DNA of 15,986 nt from Bacillota bacterium. Its GTDB lineage: Bacteria > Bacillota > Clostridia > Peptostreptococcales > Anaerovoracaceae. Position 1 is the first letter of the stretch. Each line of letters opens with the position of its first letter. The notes below the pieces were generated by a model. That model worked only from the letters and a program-made list of their open reading frames with translations. It searched no databases and was not told where the DNA came from. Both the position numbers and the translations under genes were made by a program. The DNA lies in assembly GCA_016302925.1 (NCBI GenBank), contig JAEDMR010000025.1, forward strand, positions 1-15,986. Reading direction: 5' to 3'. This document shows positions 1-7,989 of the stretch, piece by piece.

Positions 1-1
1 G

Positions 2-214
2 CTGGAAAGCAGAGCCATCGGCGGACAGGAGGCAGTATCACAGGAGACGCAGAAGCAGCCGGAATCTGCGGTACCGCAGTCTGCCGGAAGCGACGATGTA
101 TTCGGAAGAATCGACGGCATTGCGGGCAGAGAAGTCAATCTGCCGGATATTCTGGAAAAGGAAGAAAAAGAACAGACACCTTCCAGATTCGAAATTCCGA
201 AGTTCTTAAAGTAA
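2..214 (+). CDS. ftsZ: C-terminal tail of a probable FtsZ (5' end outside window)
   Basis: Only the last 70 codons are present, open from the window edge to TAA at 212-214. The visible protein is a polar, Gln/Glu/Ser-rich, low-complexity stretch ending in RFEIPKFLK. FtsZ proteins end the same way: a variable disordered linker, then a short conserved peptide of the type (D/E)IPxFL(R/K) that binds FtsA, ZapA-type partners and other division proteins. This is a recognition from the tail alone. The GTPase and C-terminal globular domains lie outside the window, so another protein with a similar ending is possible. A zapA gene in the same cluster (4638) fits a division-related neighbourhood. A small hairpin follows the stop. 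If this is FtsZ, it acts in the cytoplasm as the polymer of the division ring. Confidence 0.5.
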   Translation: MESRAIGGQEAVSQETQKQPESAVPQSAGSDDVFGRIDGIAGREVNLPDILEKEEKEQTPSRFEIPKFLK

Positions 215-225
215 ACAACTGTATG

Positions 226-247
226 AGCCGGTGATGAGCCGGCTTTT
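226..247 (+). terminator. Short rho-independent-type hairpin after the first gene
   Basis: AGCCGG (226-231) can pair with CCGGCT (239-244) around a 7-nt loop, followed directly by TTTT (244-247). The stem is only 6 bp and the T run is short and interrupted by C, so termination may be partial. Its place, 12 nt after the stop and about 50 nt before the next start, fits a transcript boundary. Confidence 0.55.
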
Positions 248-294
248 CGGTTAAGAAAGTATCATTCATAAATCATGAGAGGCGGCAGTATTTC

Positions 295-1080
295 ATGCGT
301 GAAATCACATCCAGAGACAATAGAATAGTGAAACTGTGTGAGCAGCTTGCCGCCAGAAAGTACCGTGACCGGCTGGGTCTCTATCTGATCGAGGGAGAAA
401 ACCTGCTGGAGGAAGCCGTCCGGGAGGGGGCAGCCGTGGAAACGGTACTGATACGGAAGGGCTATACGGGACTTCCTCCGGGGATGGAGGAGAAGACCTT
501 CGTGCTGGAAGAGGGTCTGTTCCGGAAGCTGGCTCTCACCGACACCAGTCAGGGTGTCCTGGCCATTGTAAGGAAACCGGAAGTTTCCCGGGCTGCGCTG
601 ATGGAAAAAGGCGCCGCGGGAAATTTTGTTGTTCTGGACAGGCTGCAGGATCCGGGCAATATCGGTACCATCATACGGACTGCCGATGCAGCCGGATATG
701 GACTGGTGGCAGTGATGAAGGGTACAGCCGATGTGTTCTCACCGAAGGTGGTTCGCGCGGCGGCCGGCTCACTGTTTAGGGTGCCGGTTGTTTTTATGGA
801 CGATTACGATGAGCTGGTATCGTTCATAAAGGCAGCAGGCGGTAAACTAGCAGCCACCTGTTTTGACACAGACAGGTATTACTACGATGTGGATCTGAGG
901 GAAAATGTGGCACTCATCATCGGCAATGAGGGAAACGGAATTTCGAAGGAACTCATCGAAAGAGCGGATATTAAGATAAAAATACCCATGACCGGCGCCA
1001 TCGAGTCGCTGAATGCGGCGGTGGCTGCGGCGGTGCTCATGTACGAGTCCATGCGGCAGAGAGCCTGCCGGGAGTGGTAG
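295..1080 (+). CDS. TrmH/SpoU-family RNA 2'-O-ribose methyltransferase
   Basis: This is a 261-residue SPOUT-class enzyme, expected to transfer a methyl group from S-adenosylmethionine to a ribose 2'-OH in rRNA or tRNA in the cytoplasm. An N-terminal substrate-binding domain (about residues 1-95, with RKYRDRLGLYLIEGENLLEEA near 21-41) precedes the trefoil-knot catalytic domain. All three SpoU motifs are visible: LQDPGNIGTIIRTADAAGYG at 117-136 (N122 and R128), IIGNEGNGIS at 208-217 (E212), and SLNAAVAAAVLMYE at 238-251 (N240). The length is normal for the group often found next to pheS in Bacillota. The chosen start has a purine-rich GAGAGGCGG upstream (277-285). The exact modified nucleotide cannot be told from sequence, so no gene symbol is given. 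pheS follows after 42 nt, probably on the same transcript. Confidence 0.93.
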   Translation: MREITSRDNRIVKLCEQLAARKYRDRLGLYLIEGENLLEEAVREGAAVETVLIRKGYTGLPPGMEEKTFVLEEGLFRKLALTDTSQGVLAIVRKPEVSRAALMEKGAAGNFVVLDRLQDPGNIGTIIRTADAAGYGLVAVMKGTADVFSPKVVRAAAGSLFRVPVVFMDDYDELVSFIKAAGGKLAATCFDTDRYYYDVDLRENVALIIGNEGNGISKELIERADIKIKIPMTGAIESLNAAVAAAVLMYESMRQRACREW

Positions 1081-1122
1081 TGTCATACATCAGGAAATTC
1101 ATGACGAGAGGTTAGAAAAGAA

Positions 1123-2145
1123 ATGCAGGAAAGATTAAAACAGATTTTAGAAGAATCCAAAGAACAGTTGAAAAATGCCGTTTCTCTGCAGGATGCGGAG
1201 GACGTGAGAGTAAAGGTACTGGGCAAAAAAGGCCAGCTGACGGAGATTCTCCGCAGTATGGGCAAGCTGACGCCGGAAGAAAGAAAAGAACTGGGACAGG
1301 CTGCCAACCAGGTGCGTGCGGAAATCGAGGCACATCTGGAAGAAACCTTTGCCCATCTGAAAGAAAAAGCACAGCAGGCGAAATTTGAAGCAGAAAAGAT
1401 CGATGTGACAGAACCGGGAAGAGGCTTCGAAATGGGCAGCAAACATCCGATTACCGTCACCATCGAGGAAATGTCCAAGGTATTCAAGTCCATGGGATAC
1501 TCCCTGGTGGAGGGCCCGGAGGTTGAGACCGTGTTCAACAACTTTGACGCACTGAACGCCGGACCGGATCATCCGGCAAGAGACTGGACCGATACCTTCT
1601 ATATTTCCGATGACGTTCTGCTGCGGACACAGACCTCCTGTGTGCAGGTCAGAACACTGCAGAACCAGCAGCCGCCGATTCGTGTTTTTGCGCCGGGCCG
1701 CTGCTTCCGCTGCGATACGCCTGATGCGACCCATTCCCCGATGTTCCATCAGGTAGAGGGTCTGGTGGTAGATGAAGGAATCACCATGGCAGACCTGAAG
1801 GGTGCCCTGGACCGGTTTGCCAAGCAGCTCTTCGGTCCGGAGACCAGAACCAAATTCCGTCCGCATCACTTCCCGTTCACCGAACCTTCGGCAGAGATGG
1901 ATGTATCCTGCTTCAAGTGCGGCGGCAAGGGCTGCCGTGTCTGCAAGGGCAGCGGCTGGATTGAAATCCTCGGCTGCGGTATGGTACACCCGAATGTTCT
2001 GAAGGTGGGCGGCATCGATACGGAAAAGTACACCGGATTCGCATTCGGTATCGGCGTGGAACGTGTAGCCATGCTGAAGTACGGAATCGACGATATCCGT
2101 CTGATGTACGAAAACGACATGCGGTTCATCAATCAGTTCAAATAA
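1123..2145 (+). CDS. pheS: Phenylalanine--tRNA ligase alpha subunit
   Basis: This is the catalytic subunit of the alpha2-beta2 phenylalanyl-tRNA synthetase, which charges tRNA-Phe in the cytoplasm. An N-terminal coiled-coil arm that contacts tRNA covers about residues 1-85. The class II core follows: RTQTSCVQVRTL (168-179), PGRCFRCDTPDATHSPMFHQ (191-210, motif 2), FPFTEPSAEMDV (250-261) and FAFGIGVERVAMLKYG (306-321, motif 3). A307 sits where the well-known Ala294 of E. coli PheS, a substrate-pocket residue, would be. An extra cysteine cluster, C263-X2-C266-X4-C271-X2-C274, sits between the catalytic strands. The length (340) is typical. A GAGAGG site (1106-1111) precedes the ATG. pheT begins 19 nt after the stop. 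No T-box leader is seen in the short upstream gap, so any control must lie further upstream. Confidence 0.98.
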   Translation: MQERLKQILEESKEQLKNAVSLQDAEDVRVKVLGKKGQLTEILRSMGKLTPEERKELGQAANQVRAEIEAHLEETFAHLKEKAQQAKFEAEKIDVTEPGRGFEMGSKHPITVTIEEMSKVFKSMGYSLVEGPEVETVFNNFDALNAGPDHPARDWTDTFYISDDVLLRTQTSCVQVRTLQNQQPPIRVFAPGRCFRCDTPDATHSPMFHQVEGLVVDEGITMADLKGALDRFAKQLFGPETRTKFRPHHFPFTEPSAEMDVSCFKCGGKGCRVCKGSGWIEILGCGMVHPNVLKVGGIDTEKYTGFAFGIGVERVAMLKYGIDDIRLMYENDMRFINQFK

Positions 2146-2164
2146 CAGGGGAGGCAATAGAATT

Positions 2165-4627
2165 ATGATAGTTTCATTAGAATGGTTAAAAGATTATACA
2201 GATGTAAATGTAGATACACAGCAGTTCTGTGACGGAATGATCTTATCCGGTTCCAACCTGGAAACTTGTGAAGAAGTCGGAACCGACATGGAAAAAGTTG
2301 TGGTAGGCAAGATTGTAAAGATAGAAAAGCATCCGGACGCCGATAAGCTGGTGGTCTGCCAGCTGGATATCGGTGCGGAAGAGCCGGTTCAGATTGTAAC
2401 CGGTGCACCGAATGTGTTTGAAGGTGCGTATGTGCCGGTGGCACTGGACGGAAGCCGGATTCCGGGACCGCTCCACGGACAGCCGAAGCAGGAAGGCGGC
2501 GTGAAGATCACCAAAGGCAAGCTGCGGGGCGTGATGTCCAACGGCATGCTCTGTTCCTTCGGTGAACTGGGCTTCGAAGACAAGGTGGTTCCTGTAAATC
2601 AGAGAGACGGCATCTGGATTCTGGACGGAGAATACCCGGTGGGTGCGGATTTTGCGGAGGCACTGCAGCTGAAGGATTCGATCATCGACTTCGAAATCAC
2701 CCCGAACCGTCCGGACTGCCTGTCCATGATCGGCATGGCAAGAGAAGCTGCCGCCACCTTCGGCACCCAGCTCCGCTATCCGAAGACCGGCTGCGAGCAT
2801 ACGGAGGGAGATGCTTCCGACTACATCAGCGTCGAGGTGAAATCCCCGCTCTGCAAGCGGTATACAGCCAGAATCGTTAAGGATGTAAAAATCTGCGATT
2901 CCCCGTGGTGGCTCCAGAGACGGCTGATCCATGCAGGTATGCGTCCGATCAATAACATCGTGGATATTACCAACTTCGTCATGCTGGAATACGGCCAGCC
3001 ACTTCACGCCTTCGATATCAACAGCATCGCAGGTCACAAGATCGTGGTGGATACGGCAGAAGACGGCGAAGTATTCACCACGCTGGACGGAACCGAGAGA
3101 ACCCTGACCTCTGACATGCTGATGATCAAGGACGGAGAAAAATCCGTGGCAGTTGCAGGCGTCATGGGCGGCCTGAATTCTGAGATCGAAGCAGATACCA
3201 GGACCATCGTGGTGGAATCTGCCAACTTCCTGGGATCCAGCGTCCGGTCCACTTCCTCCAGGCTGAAGCTGAGAACCGAAGCCTCCGGAAGATATGAAAA
3301 GGGCATCGACCCGAATCTCTGCGAAGCAGCTGCTGACCGTGTCTGCGCTCTCATTGAACTCATCGGCGCCGGTACCGTGGTAGGCGGCAGCGTGGATGTA
3401 TATCCGCAGGTGGTAGAAGCCAGACCGGTGCACGGCAGAGTCAGCCGGATCAATAAGATCCTGGGTCTGCAGCTTTCCAGAGAAGACATGGTGAAGTATT
3501 TCGAAAGTCTGGAAATGAAGGTGGAAGGGGAAGGCGATGACATGTATGTCACTGCGCCGACCGTCCGCCAGGATATTGAAATAGAAGAAGACCTGGCAGA
3601 AGAAGTTGCCCGTCTTTATGGATATGACAGAATTCCGGTGACCATTCCGAGAGGAAATAATGAGTCCGGACAGACCTATGAAAGAAGCATCAAGGATCTG
3701 GCCAGAGACACCCTCTGCGGCCTGGGTGCGACTGAAATTCAGACCTATTCCTTCGTCAGCCCGAAGGGTGTGGACAATGTGCGGATTGATGAGGATTCCT
3801 GGGAAAGATGCTTCGTGAAGATTCTCAACCCGCTGGGAGAAGATACTTCTGTGATGCGTACCATCCTGACACCGGCTATGCTGGAGGTTCTGGGAAGAAA
3901 CTATTCCAGAAACATCGAAGCCGTCAGAGCCTTCGAGATCGGAAACACCTTTACGGCCAATCTGATCGACCCTAAGGGACTGCCGGATGAGCAGGATAAT
4001 CTGTGCATCGGTCTCTATGGCGGCGGTGCGGACTTCTTCTATCTGAAGGGTATGGTGGAAGCACTTCTGTCCAAGCTGGGAATCCGGGATCTGGAGTTCA
4101 TCGCCGAAAGTGAATACGGCGTATATCACCCGGGACGCTGTGCACGCATCGTGGCACATCACGATGTGGAGCTGGAAAGCGGTCCGGCTGTGGAAGAAGT
4201 GGAACTGGGCATCATGGGTGAAGTACATCCGCAGGTTGCCGACAAGTATGGCATCAGCACCCGCTGCTATGCCGCAGAGCTCATGTTCAATACCGTGACG
4301 GAGCTGGCAGATCTGGAGAAAGTATTCGTGCCGCTGCCGAAGTACCCTGCAATGACCAGAGATATTGCACTGCTGGTGGACGAAGACGTGACCGTGGGAG
4401 ACATGGAAGCAGTCATTCGGGAAGCAGGCACTGAGATTTTGAGAAATGTAAAGCTGTTTGATATATACAGAGGAAAACAGGTGGAAGAAGGAAAGAAGAG
4501 CGTGGCCTTCAATCTGACTTACCGTCATAACGACAGGACTCTGACCGATGAAGATGTGGCAGCTGCCCACGGCAGAGTGCTGGAAGCACTGAAAGATAAA
4601 CTGGATGCCGTACTGAGAGACATGTAG
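2165..4627 (+). CDS. pheT: Phenylalanine--tRNA ligase beta subunit
   Basis: This is the large subunit of PheRS, which completes the heterotetramer, binds tRNA-Phe and hydrolyses mischarged Tyr-tRNA-Phe. Domains in order: an N-terminal segment, an EMAP-II-like OB-fold (about 44-155, with VGKIVKIEKHPDADKL and GVMSNGMLCS), the B3/B4 editing module (about 210-390, with NNIVDITNFVMLEYGQPLHAFD near its start), a B5 domain (about 405-475), the catalytic-like fold, and a ferredoxin-fold anticodon-binding domain at 721-820 (begins FVPLPKYPAMTRDIALLVD). The length of 820 residues is normal. GGGGAGG (2148-2154) is a strong ribosome binding site 10 nt before the ATG. The first 20 codons are unusually A/T-ending (ATA, TCA, TTA, GTA) compared with the rest. 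The stop overlaps the ribosome binding site of zapA. Confidence 0.98.
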   Translation: MIVSLEWLKDYTDVNVDTQQFCDGMILSGSNLETCEEVGTDMEKVVVGKIVKIEKHPDADKLVVCQLDIGAEEPVQIVTGAPNVFEGAYVPVALDGSRIPGPLHGQPKQEGGVKITKGKLRGVMSNGMLCSFGELGFEDKVVPVNQRDGIWILDGEYPVGADFAEALQLKDSIIDFEITPNRPDCLSMIGMAREAAATFGTQLRYPKTGCEHTEGDASDYISVEVKSPLCKRYTARIVKDVKICDSPWWLQRRLIHAGMRPINNIVDITNFVMLEYGQPLHAFDINSIAGHKIVVDTAEDGEVFTTLDGTERTLTSDMLMIKDGEKSVAVAGVMGGLNSEIEADTRTIVVESANFLGSSVRSTSSRLKLRTEASGRYEKGIDPNLCEAAADRVCALIELIGAGTVVGGSVDVYPQVVEARPVHGRVSRINKILGLQLSREDMVKYFESLEMKVEGEGDDMYVTAPTVRQDIEIEEDLAEEVARLYGYDRIPVTIPRGNNESGQTYERSIKDLARDTLCGLGATEIQTYSFVSPKGVDNVRIDEDSWERCFVKILNPLGEDTSVMRTILTPAMLEVLGRNYSRNIEAVRAFEIGNTFTANLIDPKGLPDEQDNLCIGLYGGGADFFYLKGMVEALLSKLGIRDLEFIAESEYGVYHPGRCARIVAHHDVELESGPAVEEVELGIMGEVHPQVADKYGISTRCYAAELMFNTVTELADLEKVFVPLPKYPAMTRDIALLVDEDVTVGDMEAVIREAGTEILRNVKLFDIYRGKQVEEGKKSVAFNLTYRHNDRTLTDEDVAAAHGRVLEALKDKLDAVLRDM

Positions 4628-4637
4628 GAGAACGATC

Positions 4638-5114
4638 ATGGATGAAGCAGGAGCCAGAGTAAAGGTCCGGATTTACGGTCAGGACTATACGATCGCAGGT
4701 GACAGGGACGAGGAAACCATAAGGGAAATTGCATCCTATGTGGACGAAAAAATGCGTGAGGTGGGCAGGAATTATGCCAGCAATGCACAGGGATCCCTGG
4801 CCGTTCTCGCCGCCATCAACGTGGCAGACGAGTATTTCAGTGCAAAGGAGCAGATTGCGGAGCTGACCGCTTCCAGAGAGCAGCTGGAAAAAGACGCCCA
4901 GCATTATCTGAAAATGTGGGACGAGGCGAAAAAGAGCTTTCTCCAGTATAAGGAGAGTGCTGCCCGGACCAACGAAGAAAAAAAAGAGGCGGAAGAGAAA
5001 TACCGCCAGCTGCAGGATAAATGCAGCGAGTTTGAAAATTCCTTCTTTGACCTTCAAATGGAAAATATCAGACTGAAAAGTGAACTTGATAAGTACAGGA
5101 GAACGGATGAATAA
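4638..5114 (+). CDS. zapA: Cell division protein ZapA
   Basis: This is a 158-residue ZapA-type protein expected to bundle FtsZ filaments at mid-cell from the cytoplasm. The N-terminal ZapA fold is clear: VKVRIYGQDYTIAGDRDEE (8-26), the segment IREIASYVDEKMREVGR (28-44), and the helix LAVLAAINVADEYFSAKEQI (54-73). From about residue 72 to 155 the sequence is almost purely charged heptad-like coiled coil, making the protein longer than the 85-110 residues of classical ZapA; extended versions are familiar in Clostridia. AGGAG (4626-4630), overlapping the pheT stop, is 7 nt before the ATG. The 3' end overlaps the mutS2 start by 8 nt (ATGAATAA), which suggests translational coupling. The pheT-zapA-mutS2 order is common in Bacillota. 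Confidence 0.93.
   Translation: MDEAGARVKVRIYGQDYTIAGDRDEETIREIASYVDEKMREVGRNYASNAQGSLAVLAAINVADEYFSAKEQIAELTASREQLEKDAQHYLKMWDEAKKSFLQYKESAARTNEEKKEAEEKYRQLQDKCSEFENSFFDLQMENIRLKSELDKYRRTDE
5097..5101 (+). promoter_or_regulatory. Ribosome binding site that sets the mutS2 start
   Basis: AGGAG lies inside the end of zapA, 5 nt before ATG at 5107. The same frame is open back to an ATG at 5080, but that one lacks a site. Initiation at 5107 gives MNKKTFQVLEYDKV, which matches the usual MutS2 N-terminus. Confidence 0.7.
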
Positions 5115-7453
5115 GAAGACATTCCAGGTGCTGGAGTATGACAAGGTCATTGACATGCTCCGGCAGCAGGCCGGCTGTGAGATGGCGAAGGAGATCGTCG
5201 GCAGGTTCCGGCCGGATACGGATGTGCGCCGCATCCGTGAGCGCCTCGAAGAAACCAGCGAGGCAGCGGCGGCCATCATCCATAAGGGGGCTGCACCCCT
5301 GGGGCAGATTTATGATATCGATCCTGCCCTGCATTTCTGCAGAAAAGGCGGCAGTCTGACCATGCGGCAGCTGCTGCAGGTACTGTATAACATCCGGGTG
5401 GCCGACAACGTGGCCACCTGGTTTAAAAGCGATCTGCCGGAACTGCCTGCATTGCAGGCCATGGCAGAGGTGCTGGTTACGTTCCCTCGTCTTGCGGACA
5501 ACATTGATCGATGCATTTTATCCGAGGATGAGATGGCGGACAGCGCTTCTCCGCAGCTTCGGGACATACGGCGGAGCATCGTCCGGCAGAATGAAGACGT
5601 ATCTGCAGGACGCCATCGTAACCATGCGGGACGGCCGGTATGTGGTGCCGGTCAAGGCAGAACACCGGGGCAGGGTCAGCGGCATCGTCCACGACCAGTC
5701 ATCCACCGGTGCCACCCTCTTCATCGAGCCGCAGGTCATCGTGAATCTGAACAATGAGCTGCGGGAGCTTGAACTGGCAGAGAAGGCGGAAATCGAGCGG
5801 ATTCTGGCAGAACTTTCGGGAAATGTGGCAGAGCATTTTCACGATCTGCGCAACAATCAGAAGCTTCTGACGAAGCTGGATGTGATCTTCGCCAAGGGGA
5901 AGCTGTCTGTCATGATGCGGGCAGAATGTCCCGTCATCAATGAGAAGGGATATGTGGATCTGAAGCAGGCACGTCATCCTCTCATCGATAAGAAAAAAGT
6001 GGTGCCGATCCATGTGGCAGCAGGCGGCAGCGCCGGCTATTCCACACTGGTTGTGACGGGGCCGAATACCGGCGGCAAAACTGTCACTCTGAAAACGGTG
6101 GGACTGCTTGCCATGATGGCACAGAGCGGGCTGCACATTCCTGCGCTGTCCACCAGCCAGCTTCCGGTATTTCAGAATATTTTCGCCGATATCGGCGATG
6201 AGCAGAGCATCGAGCAGAGTCTGTCCACCTTTTCCTCTCACATGAAGAATATCGTTCAGGTGGTGGAAGAAACCGGACCGGATACGCTGGTGCTTCTGGA
6301 CGAGCTGGGTGCGGGGACCGATCCGACGGAAGGTGCGGCACTGGCCATTGCCATTCTGGAGCGTCTGCGCAGGCAGGGCGCCACGACCATTGCCACCACC
6401 CATTATAACGAACTGAAAAAATATGCGCTTTCCACCGGCGGTGTGGAAAACGCTTCCATGGAATTCAATGTGGAGACTCTGAGTCCCACATATAAACTGT
6501 CCATCGGTATTCCGGGAAAATCCAACGCCTTTGAGATTTCCAGAAAGCTGGGCCTTCCGGATGACATCATTGACCGTGCCGGCACCCTCATCGAACGGGG
6601 GGACATGGAGTTTGAAGATGTGATTTCTGCCATTGAGGCAGATCGGAAAAAGGCAGAAGCAGAGCGGGATGAGGCAATTGCCCTTCGGGCTTCGGCGGAG
6701 AAGATGAAAGCCGAGCTGGAAAAGCAGCAGGCGGCGCTGGAGAAGCAGAAAAAAGAAATCCTTGAGAAAGCCAGGGAGGAAGCCCGGTTTATCATGCGGG
6801 ATGCCAAGGATACCGCCGCGGAGGTCCAGAAGGAGCTGAAAGAGCTGGCGAAGCTGGACAGCCTGGGAGAGCGGACGAAACGGTTCGAGAAAAGCCGGAA
6901 AAAGATCCGCGAAAAGGACAGCGAATACGCCCAGCGGCGCACCATACGAGAGGTGAATAACGAAAATCCGGTCAATGCAGCCGATCTGAAGGTGGGAGAC
7001 CGGGTGAAGCTTCTGACACTGGATCAGAACGGAGAAATCCTGACTCTGCCGGATGAAAAAGGCGACCTGATGGTGCAGGTGGGCATCATGAAGATCGGTG
7101 CCAATCTGAAGGAGCTGGTACTGATCAATGACGGTACCAAAAAGAAAAAGAAACCTGCCGGCGGAAGCGGAAGATATGGCTTCATGTACAAGCAGAAGGC
7201 CATGTCCATCTCCATAAACTGCAATGTGCAGGGACAGAATCTGGAAGATGCCTGCTTCAATGTGGATAAGTATCTGGACGATGCGTACATGGCAGGACTG
7301 AAGGAGGTCACTATTATTCACGGCAGAGGAGAAGGGATTCTGAAGGACGGAATCCGGAATCTGCTGAAACGCCACAAACATGTGGCATCCTTCCGCAAGG
7401 GAGGATATAACGAAGGCGGCGAAGGCGTCACCATCGTCAAGCTGAAGGAGTAA
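5107..7453 (+). pseudogene. mutS2: MutS2 (RqcU-type) ATPase/nuclease, disrupted by a frameshift
   Basis: MutS2 is a dimeric MutS-like ATPase with a C-terminal Smr domain. In Bacillus it acts on collided ribosomes, and in other species it suppresses recombination. Codons from 5107 to about 5599 encode the N-terminal part through QLRDIRRSIVRQNE. From about 5579 the family sequence continues in the next frame as SSGRMKTYLQDAIVTMRDG and runs to 7453. Compared with the B. subtilis protein as I recall it, some 15-17 residues of the lever/clamp junction are missing at the switch, so the lesion looks like an out-of-frame deletion rather than a single-base slip. Downstream parts look intact: HDQSSTGATLFIEP, Walker A TGPNTGGKT (6056-6082), Walker B LVLLDE (6287-6304), ATTHYNELK, a coiled coil, a KOW-like segment and the Smr domain (about 7198-7450, with IIHGRGEG). 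The Smr LDxRG motif reads CNVQG. Restored length would be near 797 residues, normal for the family. It could also be an assembly error. Confidence 0.85.
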
Positions 7454-7458
7454 GAAAC

Positions 7459-7923
7459 ATGTATATCATAAGCAGCTGCCTGCTTGGGCATAACTGTAAA
7501 TATAACGGCGGGAACAACCGCTGTCAGGAAGTCGTCGATTTCTGCGAGCAGAAAAAGCATGTGGTCGTCTGTCCGGAAGGTGCGGCCAGACTGCCGGTTC
7601 CCCGTCCGCCTGCCGAGCGGCAGGGAAGAAGGATTGTGGATAAAGAAGGAAAGGATGTGACGGAAGCCTTCGAAAAAGGTGCAGTCCTTTCTCTCGGAAC
7701 CTGCCGGATGGCAGCAGACTGCAGCGGAGAGCCTCTGGAAGGGGCCATCCTGAAAGCAAACAGTCCTTCCTGCGGCTGCGGGAAAATCTATGACGGCACC
7801 TTTACCGGCACGCTGACAGAGGGAGACGGTGTTTTTGCGCAGATGCTGGTGGAAGAAGGGATTCCTGTCATCAGCGAAAAGGACACCGAGACCATCCTCC
7901 GGTGGCTCGCGCAGGAGAAGTAA
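7459..7923 (+). CDS. DUF523 family protein
   Basis: This 154-residue protein is a clear member of the DUF523 family, whose biochemical role I do not know. Hallmarks are the N-terminal SSCLLGHNCKYNGG (5-18), CPEGAARLPVPRPPAE (38-53) and the block ILKANSPSCGCGKIYDGTF (97-115). Conserved cysteines C7, C13, C38, C105 and C107 suggest a metal, Fe-S or thiol function, but that is inference. There is no signal peptide, so it should be cytoplasmic. AAGGAG (7445-7450) at the end of mutS2, 8 nt before ATG, drives initiation, so the gene depends on the mutS2 transcript. If the mutS2 frameshift is real, premature termination of translation upstream could reduce expression here by polarity. Compared with many relatives, which I recall as reading xGGLPxPRxPxE, the second motif has AARLP. 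Confidence 0.88.
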   Translation: MYIISSCLLGHNCKYNGGNNRCQEVVDFCEQKKHVVVCPEGAARLPVPRPPAERQGRRIVDKEGKDVTEAFEKGAVLSLGTCRMAADCSGEPLEGAILKANSPSCGCGKIYDGTFTGTLTEGDGVFAQMLVEEGIPVISEKDTETILRWLAQEK

Positions 7924-7973
7924 GCCGGGAGAGCATATTTTGGGAAGTACATGCGCACAGCATGGGAAATAAC

Positions 7974-7980
7974 GAGGAGA
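7974..7980 (+). promoter_or_regulatory. Ribosome binding site that sets the argS start
   Basis: GAGGAGA lies 9 nt before ATG at 7990. The frame is open back to an ATG at 7951, which has no such site and would add 13 residues of no family character. This supports the start at 7990. Confidence 0.8.
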
Positions 7981-7989
7981 TACAAAAAA

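Noticed and set aside
1081..1122. T-box or other leader upstream of pheS
   Set aside because: The gap is only 42 nt and has no specifier hairpin or T-box sequence.
2243..4639. 798-codon open frame on the - strand opposite pheT, plus similar long frames opposite mutS2 (5699-7381), argS (7318-8844) and pheS (1147-2157)
   Set aside because: They mirror genes with clear family motifs. They stay open because the sense genes rarely use TTA, CTA and TCA. Their translations are Leu/His/Phe-rich with no recognisable domain.
5492..5578. ATG 5492 as an independent start for the C-terminal part of mutS2
   Set aside because: The residues before SSGRMK have no MutS2 character, and the same bases encode good MutS2 sequence in the other frame, so this is a shadow extension of a frameshifted gene.
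7951..7989. Upstream ATG 7951 as the argS start
   Set aside because: It has no ribosome binding site, while GAGGAGA is correctly placed before 7990, where the ArgRS-like sequence begins.
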